DNA of 64,000 nt. It comes from Sphingobacterium zeae. GTDB taxonomy: Bacteria; Bacteroidota; Bacteroidia; Sphingobacteriales; Sphingobacteriaceae. Position 1 is the stretch's first letter, and each line of letters opens with the position of its first letter. Below the pieces are notes generated by a model that saw only the letters and a list, made by a program, of their open reading frames with translations, ran no database searches and was not told the origin of the DNA. Positions 52,098-61,458 of the stretch are shown one piece after another. Both the position numbers and the translations under genes were made by a program. The DNA is taken from contig NZ_JAUTBA010000001.1 in NCBI RefSeq assembly GCF_030818895.1, positions 4,464,001 to 4,528,000 on the forward strand, written 5' to 3'.

Positions 52098-52637
52098 TTA
52101 TTTTTTTGGAAACAATTCATATGGCTCAATGAGCGTATAAATTCCTATATAATCATCATACTGCAGAAATTTATTATTGATAAAACAATAATAACTTATG
52201 GAGATAATTTGAGACTTAGAATACCCGTCTCTAAGCCTCCAGCTGTTATTTTCGTTAGTAAAATATTCAAGAAGAAAATCTTTTAAATTATGACTTTGAT
52301 AATAATGAGTTATCTGTTGATCTAATAAAACACAATCAGAAGCATTTAAAATACTAGAATCTTCTACGCTTTTTTTCTGATTCAAAGTTAAATCTAAAAA
52401 TTTTTCATAAGACATATTTTTTTCATTTTCACGATAAATTCCCCACAAAGCAGGCTCATTTAGCATGGCAACTTTACCATCTTTGCATCTAACAAAAAAA
52501 TCAATATCAAATCGTGAAGGAGTTGTTCTGTCATCGTGAGACATTTCATTAATTATCCTAGGATCAATATCTGCTGTTTTTGCATTTCTTGAACATGCAC
52601 TTAACAACACAAAAACTATAATTGTATATCTAAACAT
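52098..52637 (-). CDS. Hypothetical lipoprotein
   Basis: A 179-residue protein with a type II signal peptide and lipobox (MFRYTIIVFVLLSACS, Cys 15). The mature part is Asp/Asn/Tyr-rich and without known motif (FDIDFFVRCKDGKVAMLNEP, WRLRDGYSKSQIISISYYCF). Anchored at the outer or inner membrane facing the periplasm. It lies 134 bp after the S41 peptidase gene on the same strand. Low GC, like other island genes. Confidence 0.7.
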   Translation of the reverse strand: MFRYTIIVFVLLSACSRNAKTADIDPRIINEMSHDDRTTPSRFDIDFFVRCKDGKVAMLNEPALWGIYRENEKNMSYEKFLDLTLNQKKSVEDSSILNASDCVLLDQQITHYYQSHNLKDFLLEYFTNENNSWRLRDGYSKSQIISISYYCFINNKFLQYDDYIGIYTLIEPYELFPKK

Positions 52638-52771
52638 AATTTATCCGCCCTTAATATCAGTGTCTTTAACCATTCTCCAACATTAGCAGTTTTTTTTAAC
52701 CTATTGAAACAAGCTAGAGCTATCAAATAAAATAACAGCTTACAGTTTCTCAGAAAATCACAATTTGCTAG

Positions 52772-53845
52772 TTAAATCCCTTTTGCTCTCAAAACCTCAA
52801 TCGCTTTATTGATAAATACTGATTTGTTTTCTAATGTAAATCGATAGCGTTCTTTAAAATTTCGGATGTTTTCAGGATAATCAAAGTCAACGATGATATC
52901 AGGACCTATACCTTCCCCAACATGATAAGATTTTCCTTTCCGGTCATGCAACAATGCTGTCATCAAATTAACGGAATAACCCTTATCCACATAATAGAGT
53001 TCATTGCTCGAAGTTAAACCATTCGTCTTTGTTCCGATTAAAGTAACATTCTTTTGTCCCAAGAAGTGGCTCGCAGTAATTTCGCCAGAACTTGCAGTGA
53101 TATTTGAGACCAAGACAATAATGGGTATTTGGTTATTTTTAAGAGGTTGAGCTTGGACGGTATCGAATTTACAATATTTAGCTTCAATGCTATCGTCAAT
53201 ATATAATCCATTTTGGGGAATCTGAAATTTATCTATTAAAACCTCCTTGCCATCCTTATCTAAGGTTCCATCAAAATAAGAAAACGTTTGAGTTGTATCA
53301 ATCAAGCTATGAAATGGGGTAACCATCGGTACAAAGGCGCCACCATCATTTTCAGTTAAGTCAATAATCCAGGCTTTCGGATGCCTTCCATCCAATTCAC
53401 TTAACTGTTTTTGCAAAGTATCAATGTAACGTCTATGCTCTAAAAGTACACCAGGAACATTGATATATGCATATTTATCTTCAATTAAACGATGTCGAAA
53501 ATTGAGCGGAGACATTCCTTCTTTCTCATAGGTCGTACTTGCGATCATTTTGATGAATGCCAGATTATCAGTTGTATCTTTAACACGACTAACACTGGAA
53601 TGATGATCCTTTAATCCGGAAACTATTTCTTTAAACGTCGGCAACAATGAGTCTGTCTTATTTATATTCTTAACCTTTGTATTGGTCTCTATACGTAATC
53701 GATCAAAGTCGATTTTGCTCCGCATAAAAGAATGGACTTCCAACGTATCGATAAATTGATTCGTTAATTTGGTTACCTCTCTATTTTGAGCATGGCAAAT
53801 ATTTAAAATGGATAAACAAGCTATAAAAAAAAAGATCTTGTACAT
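52772..53845 (-). CDS. S41 (C-terminal processing) peptidase family protein, secreted
   Basis: A 357-residue exported protein; signal peptide MYKIFFFIACLSILNICHAQ. The S41 catalytic core lies at about 150-310: AWIIDLTENDGGAFVPM (the family's RxNxGG strand, here TENDGG), then the nucleophile Ser in IVLVSNITASSGEITASHFLG, followed by VTLIGTKTNGLTS. The catalytic Lys position is not clear by eye. No PDZ domain is visible, as in many short Bacteroidota members. It probably trims proteins or peptides in the periplasm. Between cassettes 5 and 6. Confidence 0.85.
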   Translation of the reverse strand: MYKIFFFIACLSILNICHAQNREVTKLTNQFIDTLEVHSFMRSKIDFDRLRIETNTKVKNINKTDSLLPTFKEIVSGLKDHHSSVSRVKDTTDNLAFIKMIASTTYEKEGMSPLNFRHRLIEDKYAYINVPGVLLEHRRYIDTLQKQLSELDGRHPKAWIIDLTENDGGAFVPMVTPFHSLIDTTQTFSYFDGTLDKDGKEVLIDKFQIPQNGLYIDDSIEAKYCKFDTVQAQPLKNNQIPIIVLVSNITASSGEITASHFLGQKNVTLIGTKTNGLTSSNELYYVDKGYSVNLMTALLHDRKGKSYHVGEGIGPDIIVDFDYPENIRNFKERYRFTLENKSVFINKAIEVLRAKGI

Positions 53846-53930
53846 AAATTAGAAATTAATAATATATCAAAAATAAAAAAAAAAAGAACAGCAATTTTAT
53901 TTAACTATTGTAAAAATAACATACTTAAAA

Positions 53931-53952
53931 AGCCACATCTAACGACGTAGCT
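53931..53952 (-). terminator. Cassette 6 terminator
   Basis: Minus-strand stem AGCTACGTC-gtta-GATGTGGCT followed by TTTTTAAG. One pair of the stem is weakened (A-C), and the loop is GTTA rather than GTGA. Confidence 0.75.
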
Positions 53953-53973
53953 TATAAACTTAAATAGATGATT

Positions 53974-54014
53974 CACTAGTGGTTTGTCTTTTTATGATTG
54001 GCAAACCACCAGTG
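53974..54014 (-). repeat. Cassette 6 hairpin after the stop codon
   Basis: CACTAGTGGTTTG (53974-53986) and CAAACCACCAGTG (54002-54014) pair along 13 positions on the minus strand, with one G-U. Confidence 0.8.
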
Positions 54015-54022
54015 ATAAGGTA

Positions 54023-54469
54023 CTATTTATACGAATTAATCGATTTGGATACTTTCCAGTCATTGCCCACTCGCTCCAAGGTAATTAAATCTGTTTTCGT
54101 AAAGTTCTCAAATTTTAAAGTCACTTTAGCGACCATATAATCAGCAGATTCTTCGATTATATCAGTGCTTACTGTACAGTTCAGCTTTTCGCCCTTTTGT
54201 TTTTTCAATAGTTTGACCATTTCGCTACGGCTATGATTTTGCGCGTTGGATGCTTGGATTTTTTGGCTGAAATCTTCGGCGAATAACTGCTCTACACCTG
54301 CTGATTCCCCCTCAGTGGTTACCGCAACATAGTGCGCTAAAGCGAAGTCAGCTGTGGAAAGGTTAACGCTTGCTTTTATTGCTTTTGCTCCAGGTCCTTC
54401 AGCTGCCATAGCGAAAGTAGATACTGCGAATAAAGCTGCTGCTGCGAATGTTTTTACTAAAGTTTTCAT
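54023..54469 (-). CDS. Secreted NTF2/SnoaL-like protein, cassette copy 6
   Basis: A 148-residue exported protein (MKTLVKTFAAAALFAVSTFA signal peptide). Intact domain, with changes such as KAIKASVNL and SNAQNHSRSEMVKLL that mix features of copies 3 and 2; this may reflect gene conversion among copies. Own leader (promoter 54518-54525), hairpin and terminator. Farthest from the others, next to the SusC/SusD-M16 operon. Confidence 0.85.
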   Translation of the reverse strand: MKTLVKTFAAAALFAVSTFAMAAEGPGAKAIKASVNLSTADFALAHYVAVTTEGESAGVEQLFAEDFSQKIQASNAQNHSRSEMVKLLKKQKGEKLNCTVSTDIIEESADYMVAKVTLKFENFTKTDLITLERVGNDWKVSKSINSYK

Positions 54470-54517
54470 AATGTCTTTATTTTATTGTGTTAGTTCTGTT
54501 ATTCTTATTTGTTGACT

Positions 54518-54525
54518 CAAAACTA
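54518..54525 (-). promoter_or_regulatory. Cassette 6 promoter -7 element
   Basis: TAGTTTTG on the minus strand, followed by the shared leader. Confidence 0.55.
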
Positions 54526-54653
54526 CGACACAATACGCTCCTAGCCTATCCGCTTTAGACCAACGATCAGTAAAACTCGGTAAGTGGAGGGAATGGGGAG
54601 GTAAGTCTGATTCGTGTCGACAGTAATTTAAAACATTCGACCATATTGATGCA

Positions 54654-54678
54654 AAAAGCCACATCTCACGACGTGGCT
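54654..54678 (-). terminator. Cassette-type terminator after the phosphoesterase gene
   Basis: Minus-strand stem GCCACGTC-gtga-GATGTGGC (54658-54677) followed by TTTTTGC. The sequence equals the cassette 3 terminator, but no NTF2-like gene precedes it; the upstream minus gene is the phosphoesterase ending at 54781. It marks the edge of the duplicated unit or the remnant of a deleted seventh copy. Confidence 0.8.
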
Positions 54679-54780
54679 TCTAAACTAAACTTAAAACATA
54701 TGAAATCTATAGTATTCTTCTATAGTCAAGCCTACCTTTTTACATAAGCTATGGACATATAACAAGAATAATTTGTATAA

Positions 54781-56289
54781 TTACTGTGAAAAAAACTCGA
54801 TAAATTCATTTTGAACTGAAAAGCCATAGTTATCCTCCGCTTTAATTCGGATCACTTTTATGCGATCACCATTTACTTTTTGCAACGGAAATTCCCAAAG
54901 ATGACCAGAGGTCCGCTTTCGTAAAGGATTCGCAGTGCTACCTAAAGTGGGATAAATCTTATGATTATTTTTTTCGATGATATCGGATACAAAGGGATCT
55001 ACACTTTTACTTTTCCGCATCTGGACCCATTCTCCATCATTTATCTGTACCATGACATTCGTACTATCTGCCGCTCCAAAAACATTTGCTAGCAATACGC
55101 CCGCTCTAACAGCAATATGCATTTGTTTTTTAGCATCCTGATCTACAGCTTTGAACTGAAACGAATAGCTATTGTTTTTAACATTAATCACAAAATACCC
55201 CCTTGGGCTACCGCACAGCATCCTGGCTTCCGGAACTCCTTTGGCATCCTTCTCTCCACGCCACCAATTACCACAGGTAGCACCAGCACCCAATTCCTGT
55301 ATCGCTTTGTTATTAAAAAAATAACGATCCACCTGATGGGTATGTCCAGACAAAATCAATACATTTTTATAATCAGCCAACAGTTGAAGTACGTCCGTCC
55401 TATTATGTGTAAAAGCCATAGGAATATGCTGACTAAGTACTACTAAAGCATCTTTTGGAATATAGGAAAGATCATTTTTCAAAAATGTCAACTGATCATT
55501 AGTTAATCTCCCTTCATAAGAATTTTTGCCTGTAGGAAACACATTGTTTAACACAATAAAATGTACATGGCCATAATTGAAAGCATAATTATCAGCTCCA
55601 AATACTGTATTGAAACGGTCGTTCATATAATCTGGATTGGCAACGTTCCGGTCATGGTTGCCGACCATTGTGTAGGATGACATCGGCAGCGCATCGATCA
55701 TTTTCCCTACATCAGGCAAAATCTCCATGTTATTGTTGACTAAATCTCCCAGAACGAGATTAAAATCAATATCCTTCCTTCCTATAAGTTCGGAAAATAT
55801 ACTTTTGGCAGCAAATCCCAATTCCTCCTGATCGCTCACCTGCACATCCCCTATGGCGGCAATATTGAATTCGAGAGGGATATTCTTCCTCTTTCTTAAT
55901 GGTATATCAAACACCAAAGTATCGGGAATAGTATGATTAGGATTGAGGTAATATGCATTTGCATTTCCTATTTTCTTTTGCTTTGCCCATACATATTCAG
56001 ATGGAGTGATAGAAAAAATGGATTGACCAATCTTAGCTTCAAAGCTATATGCTCCGGTTTTATCGGTGCTTATCACATCAATACCATTTGATACTCGTAT
56101 TTTCGAAAGCCTTTTCTCTCCTTTATCCAAAAGGCCATTGTTATTTTTGTCTTCAAAAGCATGTCCTTCAATCCAGACTTTCTTAGCTACTGCTACTTGG
56201 GCTGTGACCTTTATTACAAAAAGTAATCCCAAGATCCAGATAATGCTTATTTTTTTAATCATATTGTTCATTGCTGATAGATGAGTCAC
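54781..56289 (-). CDS. Secreted calcineurin-like phosphoesterase with N- and C-terminal accessory domains
   Basis: About 496 residues from the ATG at 56271 (MNNMIKKISIIW; the frame opens at 56289). Signal peptide through VKVTAQ. An N-terminal Ig/SdrD-like domain (EGHAFEDKNNNGLLDKGEK, about 40-130) precedes the metallophosphatase core with GDVQVSD, LVLGDLVNNN, MVGNHDRNV, LSQHIPM and ILSGHTHQVDRY, giving all metal ligands. A C-terminal beta domain follows (about 370-496). It hydrolyses phosphoester bonds in the periplasm or on the surface. It is the last gene of the SusC-SusD-M16 operon (41-bp gap after the DUF5018-like gene). Confidence 0.9.
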   Translation of the reverse strand: MTHLSAMNNMIKKISIIWILGLLFVIKVTAQVAVAKKVWIEGHAFEDKNNNGLLDKGEKRLSKIRVSNGIDVISTDKTGAYSFEAKIGQSIFSITPSEYVWAKQKKIGNANAYYLNPNHTIPDTLVFDIPLRKRKNIPLEFNIAAIGDVQVSDQEELGFAAKSIFSELIGRKDIDFNLVLGDLVNNNMEILPDVGKMIDALPMSSYTMVGNHDRNVANPDYMNDRFNTVFGADNYAFNYGHVHFIVLNNVFPTGKNSYEGRLTNDQLTFLKNDLSYIPKDALVVLSQHIPMAFTHNRTDVLQLLADYKNVLILSGHTHQVDRYFFNNKAIQELGAGATCGNWWRGEKDAKGVPEARMLCGSPRGYFVINVKNNSYSFQFKAVDQDAKKQMHIAVRAGVLLANVFGAADSTNVMVQINDGEWVQMRKSKSVDPFVSDIIEKNNHKIYPTLGSTANPLRKRTSGHLWEFPLQKVNGDRIKVIRIKAEDNYGFSVQNEFIEFFSQ

Positions 56290-56330
56290 GGTCAGATAAT
56301 TTTATACATCCGACCGTGACCTGAACGATG

Positions 56331-58103
56331 TTATAATCCGGGAATATCGTATTTGAAAAGGGCAGCTTTGCTGTTTATCACTGTGATCAAATAAGGTATT
56401 CCTTGATTACTTATCTGCATCACAAATTTATTTCCATTTTCTGGTGAAACCTGCACTGCAGTATTCCAGTTTCCTGTAGCTTCATTGTAGGTGCAGACCT
56501 TTATTCCATTGATTGCGTCTCCGTATGCCAAGAAAATTCGACCGTCGGGGTGTATGCGGATCGCCACATTGTCGCGGTTTGCGGAGCTACTGGTCGTTTG
56601 GCTGATACCGTCGCCCAACTGTTTCCAACTGCTACCATTCCAGTGCATAACAAATGTTTTATAAGCCGGTGAATTGGACTGGTAAACCATATAAATTTGA
56701 CCGTCTTCTTTTACGTCAAGATCAATACTGATACCTCCTGAATTTGACTCTGCAGGTCCGACAATAACATTCCCGACCAAATTCCATGCACCATTTTCTA
56801 ATCGATATACAGAAGGTTTACGGCTTGCTGTACCGCTTGTTAAATCCATAACGACATAATACAATTTATCATCCCGTCCTCTAAACATTTTTGAAAACCA
56901 TCCTGTAGTTGACTGTGCAAAGGACTGCCCCGTCCACTTCCCATTACGTAACGATTCAGCATATGTACCACGGCTAGGGTAAGGAGAAGACGCACGTGAG
57001 AACACATAACCTAGATAAGGCACATCATTTTCATCCAACTTTAACGTTAAATAATTCACCCTATTGAAAGATCCCTGCTGCTCGCCTACAAATGACCAGC
57101 TATTGTTCTCATACTTCATTAATGATGCATATTGTGCATTAGTTCCTGCCGTATAATCTCTAAATGCAACATATGGAATTCCTTGTTTCGAAAAATCTAA
57201 CGAAATGTAATCGGCTCTTGTTGGCGTAAAGCCAGATCCATTCCCTAAAGTCTCCCATTGTTTGCTTTCACTGTTGAACGCGGTAATAAGCCCCTTTCGT
57301 AAATCATCTGTACTGCCTGAAAATTGAACGGACACATACGGCTGATTATTTATTGGATTAATTTCAAGCCCTGCCTCCGCAACATTGTTGATTTGTAAAA
57401 AGTCTGGAAGCTGCATCGCTGTCCACACAGGTGCTGTCAGCCTGCCTACCTGAACAACAAAATTTTCAGATGTCCCGCTTTCCAAATCCTGCAATGTCAG
57501 GGTTTGGGGATTGGAATAATCTAAAATGGTTTCCTTGCTTTTAAAATCTGCACCATTGGACTTCAGTACTGTGCCGTCGTTGACAGTATATCGGGCAACT
57601 AACTTGGTGATATCGGCATCTACAGGTAGGTCTACTTTGATATCAAGTTTGCTTATTGTAGCGGGATAATCGCGAAACAAATAATCTGGATTATCAGCTG
57701 CATAGAAACCAAAGGAAAGAATAGACCCCGACTTTTGTGCCGAAACGCTATATTCCGACATTCCGTTTGGTGTCACAAAACGGTAGACCGTTGCTTTGGA
57801 AAGATCGACGGCCGTAACCCCAGATTCCTGAATATTTTTCCCAACGTATGCGATCATTTTCTCCGACGTACCTTTAAAGGAAGGTACTGCTTTTGTAATA
57901 TCGACAGAGTTGGGCACACGAATAGAAATATGCTGTCCTTCGATGGTACCATATACTGCATCTTTAAGTCCCGGATTGCTTGCTGGTTCAAAAGAAAAGG
58001 ATTGCAACTGTACATTATCTGCAAGTAATGCATCCTGTTTGCATCCGAGAAGAAACAGACTAAAGATCATTGTGATCAATATTAAACAATAGTGTTTTTT
58101 CAT
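56331..58103 (-). CDS. Large lipoprotein with DUF5018-like Ig domains and a beta-propeller-like region
   Basis: A 590-residue lipoprotein from the ATG at 58101-58103 (MKKHYCLILITMIFSLFLLGC; lipobox LLGC). Residues about 30-240 hold two Ig-like domains of the DUF5018 type (SFEPASNPGLKDAVYGTIEG, ATVYRFVTPNGMSEYSVSAQ). Residues about 245-590 show repeated strands with W-x2-(L/V)-G-x-G and YVAFRD-like segments (WETLGNGSGF, WSFVGEQQGS, WNLVGNVIVG, WKQLGDGISQ), which suggests a six- or seven-bladed propeller. It likely sits on the surface and binds the SusC/D substrate or a partner. Between the M16 and phosphoesterase genes. Confidence 0.8.
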   Translation of the reverse strand: MKKHYCLILITMIFSLFLLGCKQDALLADNVQLQSFSFEPASNPGLKDAVYGTIEGQHISIRVPNSVDITKAVPSFKGTSEKMIAYVGKNIQESGVTAVDLSKATVYRFVTPNGMSEYSVSAQKSGSILSFGFYAADNPDYLFRDYPATISKLDIKVDLPVDADITKLVARYTVNDGTVLKSNGADFKSKETILDYSNPQTLTLQDLESGTSENFVVQVGRLTAPVWTAMQLPDFLQINNVAEAGLEINPINNQPYVSVQFSGSTDDLRKGLITAFNSESKQWETLGNGSGFTPTRADYISLDFSKQGIPYVAFRDYTAGTNAQYASLMKYENNSWSFVGEQQGSFNRVNYLTLKLDENDVPYLGYVFSRASSPYPSRGTYAESLRNGKWTGQSFAQSTTGWFSKMFRGRDDKLYYVVMDLTSGTASRKPSVYRLENGAWNLVGNVIVGPAESNSGGISIDLDVKEDGQIYMVYQSNSPAYKTFVMHWNGSSWKQLGDGISQTTSSSANRDNVAIRIHPDGRIFLAYGDAINGIKVCTYNEATGNWNTAVQVSPENGNKFVMQISNQGIPYLITVINSKAALFKYDIPGL

Positions 58104-58187
58104 CCCTATATTTTTATGATGATGAAGCTTAGGTCTTATCGTTATCAGACTTATCTGATATGTCGCTGACCATTTCATCTGTATGAA

Positions 58188-60995
58188 TTATTTCTTTAAA
58201 TTTTCCGGTAATAATACCGCCTTTACTTTGTAGGCTTTATTGAGCTTCTGTTTAGCATAATCGGCGATGTCTGCAGCTTTTATTTGATCAAGCATTTGCT
58301 TATAACTGGTAAAAAATGACCAGGTTCCAAAACCATAATAAATATGGTTGCGCAGTTCTGCACTCCAAAATGTATCTTTTCCAAATTGTTTGTCGTATAC
58401 CTGGTACATTTGCACTTTAGCATTATTGAGTTCTTCAACAAAGTAAGACGGATCTTTTACGATTTTATCAAGTTCAACCTGAACTTGCCCGATCAAAAAC
58501 TCTGCTCTTGAAGGTTCGCAGGTAAAATTAATACGTGTGCGCATCAAATCGGTCGGTTCAGAAGTTGCACTGACACTAACGCCTACGCCATATACGCCTG
58601 ACTGCTCTTCTCTCAAATTCTTTCGGAGTTTAACCTTGAGCACATTTTCCAAAAGTTCATTTTTTAGTATCTCAGGGTAATCATAATGTGTAGAAGTGGT
58701 CTGATAAAACAAGTTAACCGTGGCCTTTTCGGCCTGGCCTGCATATTGGACAATTTCTTGATCTTGGCGTTGTTTATAAGCTGGGATCCGCTGCTCACTG
58801 CGGTAATATCCTGTGGGAAGTGCCGCTATGTACTGTTCTACAAAAGCTTGAATACTATCTATATCAAAATCACCGACGAGCACAAAATCAAAATCTTTAG
58901 CTGAATGGAAACGTTCTTTGAATACTGGCACAATACGATCGATCTGTAGATCCTTTTCAATGCGTTCGACCGAAAGTGTATTTTCATCCAAATCGTCCGC
59001 CCCTATAGCTTTATTGATCGCTTGGTTATAGGCATCCATCACATTGAATTTTTTATTCCTGGCGGCATCTAGCCCTTGCTTTTTGATGCTTCCAAAAATT
59101 TTCTCATCGACACGAGGCTGAGTCCATTTGAGGTAAATCAGCTCAAACATAGACTTGATATCCTTTTGATTAGCTGATGCTGATAGCCCTTCTCGATTTG
59201 GCGCTATCATAAACGTGGCCGATGCTGAGTTTCCATTTAAAAATTTTGTTAATGCCGCCCGCGTAAATGCCCCCGCACCACTGGCTCCAATTATATTTTT
59301 GGCATACACAGCGTTGACATAATCGGAGCTGTCCAGCGCAATAAAACCGCCTTTTCTAAAGGCTGTTAGTTGAATATGATTTTTTCTACTATCATTTTTC
59401 TTTAGAAAAAATCTGGCGCCATTGGAAAGTTGCCATTCAGCCACACCGACCTCGTTGATCAGCTTCTTGTGTATCACTTTACCGGATATAGGCAGAACGC
59501 TCAGCAATTGTCGGGGGATTTCAATATGATCTGTCCATTTCTTCAAATCTGCCTGCGCGGACTCTGCGAATAACTGCCGCAAAACGCTTTCTTTGGGCAC
59601 ATCTGCTACTAAACGTGCAGGAGCAGTTAGCATCACAGCTGTATTTCCTGGCTTAAAATAACTTTGGAGATGATGCAGAAGGTTTAGAGAATCCAGTCGA
59701 TCCAGGTCACGCAATAGCTGTCCATTACGGGCTTCCTTATCCATTAATATTTGGCCAGTAAAAAAGACATCTTTTAATTGGCTCAACATCATAGTGGCAT
59801 TCAGCTCTTTGTTCTCTGGCGCGCGTTGAAGCTGTCTTTTGTATTGCTCTCTATAATCAGACAGCTCCGAAGAGGTAAATCCGTAGCGCAAAATACGTTC
59901 GCGTTCTTTCAAATATTTAGAAATTCCAGATTTGATCTGCCCCTCATACAAGGTAGCTCCACCAAGAGAAAGTCCATTGTTCAATAAAAGATCAGAGACC
60001 GACATGGAAGCACTTTTGTAATTGTCGTCTAACTGAGCAATTCGATCAAATCTTTTCTTTAAGAGTGCATTGACTGCTGTACGTTTTAAATTCTCAAAAA
60101 AATCAGCTTCGGTCTTAACAGCTTTGCTCGCTGGCAAAATCCCAATATAACTAAAGTCAATACTATTGGCCTCTTTATCGGTATAGATATTAAAAAGTGT
60201 ATCTGTATGATTTGCGAGGCTGTATGAAATGCGCTTTGCCTCTGGTTTTCTGTTTTTAGCTTTTCCAAAAAGCTTTTTGATCATCTTTTCAACTGCTTTT
60301 GGATCTTGGTTTGTTACGACAGCCAACCCCATTAAGTTTGGCCTATACCATTTTTGATAAAAATCTACCAGTGTCGGTCGACGAAAATTACGCAATATAT
60401 CCAGCGTACCAATCGGTTTACGGATGCCGTAACGGGAATGAGAAAAAATCAAAGGCAGGGTCTGATCGCTTAGGCGGGCAGAAAGGCCTTCCTTGGTCCG
60501 CCATTCTTCTATGATGATGCCGCGTTCCTTTTCGATTTCCAAAGAATCGAAACTAAGATTGAATGCCCAGTCACTAACGATATCAAGAGCTTTCTCTAAG
60601 TTTTCCTTCGACTTGCTATCGATCGTAATTTTATAAACCGTTTCATCATAGGAGGTGTGTGCATTTAAATCAGCCCCGAATTTTACGCCCAAAGACTCCA
60701 AGTAGGTGATCACTTCATTTTTGGGGTAGTGCTTGCTGCCATTAAAAGCCATGTGTTCTACAAAATGCGCTAATCCCAACTGATCGTCCTCCTCCTGTAG
60801 ACTGCCGGCATTGACAAAAAGCTGTATAGCAGTCTGCTGATTATTCGTATTATTAGGATAAATAAAATACTGAAAACCGTTTTTTAATTTTCCGCGCACC
60901 AGTTTTGGATCCTGTTTAAGGTCCTGAGCTTTCAGCTGTATGAATGATACAAGAAGAACACTAAATATCCCTATTGTTTTTTTCAGAATATCCAT
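58188..60995 (-). CDS. M16 family zinc metalloprotease, periplasmic, two-module
   Basis: A 935-residue exported protease, signal peptide through IQLKAQ. The inverted zinc motif HFVEH (about 77-81, H-x-x-E-H) and the distal Glu in KERGIIIEEWR mark the active N-terminal half. NAHTSYDETVYKI is also typical. The C-terminal half repeats the fold without the zinc motif (SGAGAFTRAALTKFL, ERFHSAKDFDFVLVGD), as in PqqL-type Bacteroidota proteases. It degrades peptides brought in by the SusC-SusD pair upstream (inferred). Start 5 bp after the small lipoprotein gene. Confidence 0.93.
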   Translation of the reverse strand: MDILKKTIGIFSVLLVSFIQLKAQDLKQDPKLVRGKLKNGFQYFIYPNNTNNQQTAIQLFVNAGSLQEEDDQLGLAHFVEHMAFNGSKHYPKNEVITYLESLGVKFGADLNAHTSYDETVYKITIDSKSKENLEKALDIVSDWAFNLSFDSLEIEKERGIIIEEWRTKEGLSARLSDQTLPLIFSHSRYGIRKPIGTLDILRNFRRPTLVDFYQKWYRPNLMGLAVVTNQDPKAVEKMIKKLFGKAKNRKPEAKRISYSLANHTDTLFNIYTDKEANSIDFSYIGILPASKAVKTEADFFENLKRTAVNALLKKRFDRIAQLDDNYKSASMSVSDLLLNNGLSLGGATLYEGQIKSGISKYLKERERILRYGFTSSELSDYREQYKRQLQRAPENKELNATMMLSQLKDVFFTGQILMDKEARNGQLLRDLDRLDSLNLLHHLQSYFKPGNTAVMLTAPARLVADVPKESVLRQLFAESAQADLKKWTDHIEIPRQLLSVLPISGKVIHKKLINEVGVAEWQLSNGARFFLKKNDSRKNHIQLTAFRKGGFIALDSSDYVNAVYAKNIIGASGAGAFTRAALTKFLNGNSASATFMIAPNREGLSASANQKDIKSMFELIYLKWTQPRVDEKIFGSIKKQGLDAARNKKFNVMDAYNQAINKAIGADDLDENTLSVERIEKDLQIDRIVPVFKERFHSAKDFDFVLVGDFDIDSIQAFVEQYIAALPTGYYRSEQRIPAYKQRQDQEIVQYAGQAEKATVNLFYQTTSTHYDYPEILKNELLENVLKVKLRKNLREEQSGVYGVGVSVSATSEPTDLMRTRINFTCEPSRAEFLIGQVQVELDKIVKDPSYFVEELNNAKVQMYQVYDKQFGKDTFWSAELRNHIYYGFGTWSFFTSYKQMLDQIKAADIADYAKQKLNKAYKVKAVLLPENLKK

Positions 60996-61000
60996 ATGTT

Positions 61001-61456
61001 CTATATTTTAGTAATTTTCAGACTAGATTGTTTATGATCAGGGCCGGGTAGCCCAAGTGTAATATTCTTATCATTTCTGAGTAGACGAATAGTCAACGTA
61101 TTGTCTTTACCTTCTTCTATCGGATGATTAATCCAGCGTATTTTTATAGGCATTTCTACGACACCTGGCTTAAACAGAAGCGACGAACCGGTATTAACAA
61201 CTTCGAAATCTACGCCAGCTTTAAGCCCTTCGCCCGCTACCACTTCATAATCCAATTCTATGGCTTCAAACTGTGTTTTTGTACTGAAATAAACTTTATA
61301 GTCAACCGACTCATTTCTGTTGGCCTGCACCGTTATTTCCGAAACGTTATTTTGGTGGATATAGAAAAAAGGATGATCATATGGAGTTTCCAATTCTTTA
61401 TTACAAGCTAAAAATAGCAGGGAGATGAAACTCATTAAAAATAGGATATTTTTCAT
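61001..61456 (-). CDS. Small beta-rich lipoprotein (DUF4843/Calx-beta-like)
   Basis: A 151-residue lipoprotein; lipobox LLFLAC (Cys 18). The mature part is a beta-sandwich-like sequence (ITVQANRNESVDYKVYFSTK, FKPGVVEMPIKIRWINHP, TLTIRLLRNDKNITLG). It resembles the DUF4843 or Calx-beta-type lipoproteins commonly encoded after SusD. It likely assists substrate binding at the cell surface. It lies 2 bp after the SusD stop, so the genes are tightly coupled. Exact family uncertain. Confidence 0.7.
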   Translation of the reverse strand: MKNILFLMSFISLLFLACNKELETPYDHPFFYIHQNNVSEITVQANRNESVDYKVYFSTKTQFEAIELDYEVVAGEGLKAGVDFEVVNTGSSLLFKPGVVEMPIKIRWINHPIEEGKDNTLTIRLLRNDKNITLGLPGPDHKQSSLKITKI

Positions 61457-61458
61457 TT

